Positions 58,360 through 64,000 of a stretch of DNA of 64,000 nucleotides are shown here, piece after piece. Numbering within the stretch: position 1 is the stretch's first letter; every line of letters begins with the position of its first letter. The DNA lies in assembly GCA_963971225.1 (NCBI GenBank), contig OZ020268.1:58837900-58901899 (forward strand), written 5' to 3'. The position numbers and the translations under genes were made by a program. Under the pieces are notes generated by a model. That model saw only the letters and a program-made list of their open reading frames with translations, ran no database searches and was not told where the DNA came from. The DNA is from Melieria omissa (taxonomy: Eukaryota > Arthropoda > Insecta > Diptera > Ulidiidae).

Positions 58360-59162
58360 GGTTGGTACTACCTAAAAATGATACGGATTTTATTCTATTC
58401 TAGTGGCGCCATCTCATAGAAACGATACGAACTTTTCAGCCCAACTGTTATGTGTGACTGGGCGCGAGCTGGTGCGGCCTAAGCTGACGATAAGGTCGGT
58501 CTCGTGTGCCGCTGCGTCCGTGTGTGTGTGTGTATTGCGTTATCAGTCTAATTCTATTTTAAGAAGCTTAAGAAGCTAATTAAAATGTCAACCTGCAGCC
58601 TTTTCTTCCATATATTCGGTGTGAATTTTTTTCATGCGAAGCTCATTTGAGCCTTGACGCCAGCGCGGCCGATAAGTCGTTGGAAACGCCACAAAAATGA
58701 TACTGCGGTGATGTGTTCGTGCGCGTTGCAGTAATATTTGATTAAATAGTGCCATAAATGCGACATTTCAGTAGCCGTAACCGATAAGGAAATAAAATGA
58801 TGCGATTCTGCGAAACTTGGATGTAGTGAGTGGCCCAACGGGAGGGTTAAATTTGATGGAACGGAAATTTTTCACAGTAAATGTGAAGCGCAAATTGGCA
58901 ATATTTTGCCTATGCGCCTGCGTTTCTGGTTGTTCCCAACACTTTAATAATAAACAATAAATTACAATAACTGCGCTTTAAATTTGCTCTGGCCTGAAAT
59001 GTCGATTGTCCTACATGTAGAACGCTCGGCGTATGTGCGTTGATGATACCTGAACTGTTACTGTTTTTATGTGGTTTATTTTATTGACAACAACTTTATT
59101 ACTTTACTTTTATTACATTTTTTATTTTTATATGCGCTTATTTTCAAGAGTCATTCATGGCA

Positions 59163-59235
59163 ACTCGGCGCAGCTGAGTGGTTAGTGTGTTGGATAAAAA
59201 GTTGAAAGAATGTGGGTGTGAGTCTTGACTCATTC
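59163..59235 (+). repeat. tRNA-like (possible SINE head)
   Basis: CGGCGCAGCTGAGTGGTTAG resembles an RNA polymerase III A box, and GTGTGAGTCTTGAC about 50 bp on resembles a degenerate B box. The acceptor stem does not pair convincingly, so this is a SINE-type or pseudo-tRNA relic rather than a working tRNA gene. Confidence 0.3.
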
Positions 59236-60898
59236 ACGACTACAAATAATATTAAATCGTTTACTAGGAGGTGGGCCAAGTTTAGCTAAAGTTGGACATT
59301 GGCAAAAAAGGCAGCAAATCAGTTTTTGTGACAACTTTAAAATCGAATGTACCTATTTCTGAAAAAGGGAATTGTTTTGCATAGGAATAATTTTTTAAGT
59401 TTATTTCTTCTACAAACAGTCCGCAAATCCTTTTTTATGCCTCAACTAGTTCTGAAAAACTAAATTATGTTCCTTTGGAACAGTTGTGTGTAACTCAGGT
59501 TAGGTAAGGTTGAGCTGGTTGGTCGAATGGTTCACTCATTGACCCTATTGGGTCCCTACCAGCACCAGATACAGTTTCTGAGGCATTAAAAGCTGTCTGT
59601 AGTTTTGATAGTAGTGATTTGATATCATCTGTAACTCAAAATTGAATGAAACTTATTCTCAAAACTAGAATTGTACTCCATAAAAACATTCTCCTCTTCT
59701 GTTGAAGAGAATTGTAACATTCACACATTTTGCTTTTCAAAGCCTCAAAGCGGTAATTCACTCGTTGGTCCGATGCCTTTCGAACATCACGCTTGACCAC
59801 AGAAAATCCCAGCAGTTGCGCAACTATTTCAATCAATCAGCTATAATCGGTTATACGCAAAGTAAGCATATTTTTTTCCATTTATTACTAACGTCGAACT
59901 TGATGACGTTGCGTGCCCAAGCACAGCCTGCAAGTCTTAACTACATTATAATTAACTTTGACGTCATGTCTTGTGCGCTGTAATTGGAAATCTAAAACCC
60001 CTATCGCCGGTCTCTCGTTGCAGCTCAGAGAACGTTTTGCCAGCGCCGAATTGTTTTCTATAGAGTTAGTCACACATAGAGTAATTTTAAAACTTTTCAG
60101 CAAACGTCATACTGCATGCAATTTGCATTTTTCATTAACTATGTTGCATTCTGGCAACAAAAAAGCAGTACACAATGACACAACATTTGTCGGCAAGTAA
60201 GCGCTAAGTAACCATAATTCCATTTCCCCATTAAACGGAAATTTTTTCCTTTTAACACAACTCGTCAATTAACAAAAACAAAGCTACAAAATGCAAAACT
60301 ACCCATTTGAAACGTATCGCTTTCGCGCATTTAGGCGCTTCATCGCTCACATCAGCCGCATCACCTTGCGCTGCGCCAGCAGCAGCTTCTCAAACCCGCT
60401 GCCCAGCTGGCTGCTTGTGCGGCGTATTGATGCCGCGTTTGCTCAACAAAGTCCGACTTTGAATTTGCACAAATGCCGGCGGCGAACGCTACGCTGGCTA
60501 CATTTAATAGTCTGCAATTGAAACGCGCTTACCGCTCCAGACGACACCTTGTGGATAGTCAATGGATCGTTGCTTATCTGCGAGATTTATGATGATTTAT
60601 ATGCGGCATTTTGGCGGAAATTTAAAGAAATCGCAGTGTTGCTCATGTCCGCTTTGAGACAGATTTGGACAGATAATCGTTGAAGAAATGCGAGAAAGCC
60701 CTTACATGGAGCGGCACGTGGTGAAATGCGTGTGGGAGTAGTTTAACTGGTTATAATGTAACTAAATCTGGTTTGGTTCCTGTATATAATTTGCGATAAA
60801 AACTCTACTTCTATTCGTCAGAATTTTAATCAAAAACTGTTCCTGCAGGCACTACAAATACATCCTGGGGACAATTCAGTGTTTGGTCCAAGCAAAAA

Positions 60899-60962
60899 AT
60901 GTTAAAGCAAAACAAGTTATCAATTTGTTCATGTTAAAGCAAAACAAGTTATCAATTTGTTC
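60899..60962. repeat. Perfect 32-bp tandem duplication
   Basis: Two identical 32-bp units starting ATGTTAAAGCAAAACAAG, at 60899-60930 and 60931-60962. Confidence 0.95.
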
Positions 60963-61015
60963 ATGTTCAGGCCATTAAAAAATTTAAAAGAATATACCAA
61001 ATAAATCTACATATA

Positions 61016-61599
61016 CAAGCCCTAACCACTATTAATTCGTACCCCTACACTTTTTCTTATATTAATTTTTAGTATTACCTTTTAACGATTATTTGTCAAA
61101 GTTTTCGTGCAGTATTTATACTCTTTTGAAAGGTTGAAAAATCTACTATTAAAAAAAAACGTTTTGAATTTTTTTGTATTATATAATGTTTCTGTTATTA
61201 ATTTTTGAACAGAACAACTTCAAAAAGTAACAACAATAATTCGTACGACCGCAACTGAAAGAAAAATTAATATCGGGTTGCATCTCCTTTTGCTGCGATT
61301 ACAGCCTGGCATCGACTTTGCATTGAAGAAATCATTTTCTGACACTCTTTCGGTGTAATAGAGTCCCAAATCTCTTCAAATTTGTTTACTAGTTCTAAGA
61401 GGGTTCGTGGGGGCTCATTCCTCGATCTTCTTTTCATTAGGGCTCTATTGGACTTAGATCTGGGCTAGATGAAGGCCAGACTAAAACTAAAACTTCAATA
61501 TTATTGTTGTGGAACCGTTTTTGAAGAATTAATATGAGAAATTGAAAAACTAATATGAGAAAAAGCGTAGGGGTACGAATTAATAGTGGTTAGGGCTTG
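61016..61599 (-). mobile_element. Internally deleted Tc1-like element
   Basis: The TIR CAAGCCCTAACCACTATTAA is present at both ends, flanked by TA (61014-61015, 61600-61601), inserted in the Helitron 5' end. It keeps only the last quarter of the transposase gene on the minus strand. It is unrelated in TIR sequence to the intact element at 54.8 kb. Confidence 0.9.
61267..61490 (-). pseudogene. Tc1-like transposase C-terminal fragment
   Basis: Minus-strand reading shows WPSSSPDLSPIE, the block with the third catalytic residue (E of DDE), then after a frameshift KRRSRNEPPRTLLELVNKF, EEIWDSITPKECQKMISSM and the family-typical end AVIAAKGDATRY before TAA at 61267-61269. The N-terminal and first catalytic parts are deleted. 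Confidence 0.85.
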
Positions 61600-63474
61600 T
61601 ATATATAAAAATGAATCGTGGTCCGTTCGGCTGCTTAAAACTTGAAAACGACTGGACCAACTTGGATTCTTCCTTCGGCGGGTTTGTTTGAAATTGTTGC
61701 GTGAAGGTTTAGGTAAAAAGACAAGTTGGGAAAACGGGGCGTGGCACCACAAGAATACATTTTTAGACAATAACTTTGGAACCATAAGTCACACATCAAT
61801 TAAATTTGGTACAAACTTACTATTTAGTCATGTCCTTCAATAGAGCGAATGGGGTGGGTATTGAGCAAAGGGGTGTGGCACCGCCCATACAACTCATATC
61901 TGTTAAATGGAATAGCTTCGGAATTGTAAGTCGCACCGCATTGAAATTTAGTGTACCGTCGTTTCATAGATGTGTCATTCTACTGTTAAAATTTTATGGA
62001 CGTTGAACAAAGGGCGTGGCACATTTTTTATGCAGCAAGTACATTTTTTATGCAGTAAGTTGTACATCAATGAAACTTGGTATGAACCTACCATTTAATC
62101 ACATCTTTCGGCAGAGGGAATGGGGTTGGTATTGAACAAGGGGGTGTGGCATCGCCCATACAACTCAAATATTTTAAATGGAATAGCTTCGGAGTTGTAA
62201 GCCGCACAGCATTGAAATTTGGTGTACCGTCGTTTCATAGATGTGTCATTCTACTGATGAGATTTAATCGGCGTTGGTCAAGGGGCGTGGCAGATTTTTT
62301 ATGAACCAACAGTTATGCAGTTCGACTAGAAGAAAGTTGTGAGCATTGGACAAGAGGGCGTGGTACCGCCTCCATTTTTATATACATAAATTGTTTGTCC
62401 TAACCTCCATTTCTATATACATAAATTGTTTGCTGATTGATTGATTGATTGATTCATCATCATTAAGTCCAAACCGCTGAAGCTACAAACAAGAAATTTG
62501 AACTGTAGATAGATCTTGAAAAATGAACCTCCGCTAAGACGGGATTTTTTGAAATACGATGTGTAAAGGAGCAAAACATACGTTAACGTGTTGTATGAAG
62601 AAAAGTGATTTAAGAGACATATTGATTTCGAACTTCCTGAAAACACTCTAAACCAAAAAATAATTCGACACGTATTTTATAATTTTTCGAAAATCAAAAT
62701 TTAACTGGACCAACAATGGGTTAAGATTTATTTAAGGGTAGACTCGAAAAAAACATGAACCGATAGGCCTATTGACTTCAAAAATTGTGAAAATACTTGA
62801 AATAAAAAAATTATACACTTGTTTCTCATTATTTTCAAAATCGAAATCTACCTCGATCAACGACGGGTTAAAAGTATGTATTGGGAAAAATTTTTTTTTA
62901 ATCTTTTGACTTCAAACTTGGTGAAAGTATTTCAAATGTAAAATAAGTCGATACGTGTGTTTAATTTTTTCCGAATATTAAAATCGAGCGGCGTCAACGA
63001 CCGGTTAAAAGTTTGTATGGCGAAACTGTAAAAAACATGAATTAATGAGGCCACGGACTTCAAACTTTATGAAAGTACTCTAAATGAGAAATAATTTGAC
63101 ACGTGTTTTTCACTTTTTTGAAAATCAAAATCTAACGGGGTCAACAATGGGTTAACAGTTTGTATGGAGAAACTCGATTTATTGGTCCTTTTGACTTGAA
63201 ACTTAGACAAAAAGCACTTAAAATGCGCTTTTAATTTTTTTTTAATTGAAATCTACTGTGGTAAACTAAGGGTTAAAAATTTGTTTAGAGTAAATGTGTA
63301 AACTTAGAATTTAAAGGGTCTTTTGACTTCACCGTTTTTAGTACCACTTGACATCAAAGATAATAGACATATGTTTTTGTTTAAATCAAAATCTGACGGT
63401 GTCAACAATGCGTTCAAAATTTGTATCGGGTGAAAGAAGAGAGCTTGCGTGTGTAGCCGCGGGGCCCAGCTAGT

Positions 63475-64000
63475 ACATTTATATAATAAAATTATACTTA
63501 CAACCCGAGTATTCAAATTGATTGGGTGGAAGTCGAGTTTACATTCAATTAAAAAAATTTGCGCACAAAATAGTTTCTTTTCTCAGAAAATAATTATCTA
63601 AAATGGAAAGGAGTCACGCAAGTTTAACTTAATTCGTTTTAATGTTACCAGTCGTTGCTGTTTAATGTGAAATTAACAATAAATAAAAATGTAATAAAAA
63701 ATGTATCTCTGTTTAAAAAACACTTTAATTTTGTAGATAGTATAATAAAAGTATAATAATAAAGTAGTCTAATAAAAACTCTCCCAAATTTTTTTTTAAA
63801 TTACGTAAATTTTGATGTCTGAAATTTGTCAGTTCAAAAAATGTTCAACCACAGTCGCAACTTCTTTTAAATAAAATCAAAAGGAAAATGCTTAGGTATA
63901 TTTTAATACAACTTTGTCTACCCTGTCGACAATTTAAAGCTTCTGCTGATGACTGTTTTAACAATATTTGTCAATCAAATATGTATACATGTTTTACACC
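63475..64000. other. AT-rich sequence to window end
   Basis: No gene, inverted repeat or known motif is seen. Confidence 0.5.

Larger units (their letters stand above)
56639..58448 (-). mobile_element. Deleted mariner carrying a nested insertion
   Basis: The TIR ACAGTTGGGCTGAAAAGTTC is present at both ends, flanked by TA (56637-56638, 58449-58450). The minus strand encodes the N-terminal third of a mariner transposase fused to its last codons; the catalytic region is deleted. The 5' leader was later split by another element at 57280-58359. Confidence 0.9.
58452..61000. other. Gene-free host segment
   Basis: A mix of AT-rich and moderately GC-rich DNA. A GT run lies near 58518-58532. 59500-59560 carries GGTTAGGTAAGGTTG, a phrase common in fly repeats. 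Frames at 59702-59983 and 60291-60521 show no domain. Confidence 0.4.
61006..63473 (+). mobile_element. Non-autonomous Helitron-like element, copy 2 (interrupted)
   Basis: It starts TCTACATATA after a host A and ends CTAG before T (63474). A Tc1 remnant (61016-61599) entered the TA-rich start. The remainder matches copy 1 throughout, including GGGCGTGGCACCGCCC units, the GATT microsatellite (about 62440) and the ~140-bp tandem array (62700-63420). Confidence 0.8.

Noticed and set aside
59163..59235. Functional tRNA gene
   Set aside because: A and B boxes are degenerate and the acceptor and anticodon stems do not pair well; kept only as a SINE-like relic.
1..64000. LTR retrotransposon or endogenous virus
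   Set aside because: No pair of long direct repeats with TG..CA ends, primer-binding site, gag/protease/integrase motif or envelope frame was seen.

Overview
This is about 64 kb of AT-rich animal nuclear DNA, most likely from a higher fly (Diptera: Schizophora, possibly a tephritid). The reasons are the CAA/CAG and GTT trinucleotide tracts, the GT microsatellites, the mix of transposon families (Tc1/mariner, hAT, piggyBac, PIF/Harbinger, Helitron, RNase H-bearing LINE) and the total lack of bacterial gene structure. The species call is inference; no host gene can be named. I see no LTR retrotransposon, CRISPR array, rRNA or convincing tRNA.

The window reads as a long intron or intergenic region built from moderately GC-rich, gene-free host islands (about 8.6-10.7, 14.4-20.4, 21.6-22.6, 24.3-25.6, 27.7-30.3, 31-34.5, 41.7-46.4, 49.3-52, 52.8-54.8 and 58.5-61 kb) cut up by nests of DNA transposons. 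Most element edges are set by terminal inverted repeats (TIRs) plus matching target-site duplications (TSDs).

Layout: a piggyBac zinc-ribbon relic (0.3-0.5 kb); Helitron copy 1 (0.56-2.44); a hAT-like element (3.37-8.04) holding a CACTA-like element, which holds a mariner, an AT-rich hAT MITE and an iterated-motif element (E1); a piggyBac-like element inside another (10.7-14.4) enclosing a 2-kb near-perfect palindrome with RNase H and Harbinger-like fragments; LINE and unknown-protein relics (17-20.7); a hAT with CCCGGGAT palindromes (22.6-24.3); a 3-bp-TSD inverted-repeat element holding iterated-motif element E2 (25.6-27.7); small hAT MITEs; a 5'-truncated LINE with a 12-bp TSD (36.1-38.5); Harbinger > hAT MITE > Harbinger (38.5-41.1); a Tigger-like element holding iterated-motif element E3 (48.2-49.3); a degenerate minisatellite (52.0-52.8); a complete, probably young Tc1-like element with an intact 344-aa DD34E transposase (54.8-56.4); a mariner with two further nested elements (56.6-58.4); and Helitron copy 2, split by a Tc1 remnant (61.0-63.5).

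The only intact protein gene I would call with confidence is the Tc1-like transposase. Two short host coding candidates (42.87 and 18.47 kb) are weak. The most unusual observation is that three otherwise dissimilar TA-flanked elements (E1, E2, E3) share an almost base-for-base layout of a repeated 17-bp motif whose sequence is private to each element.
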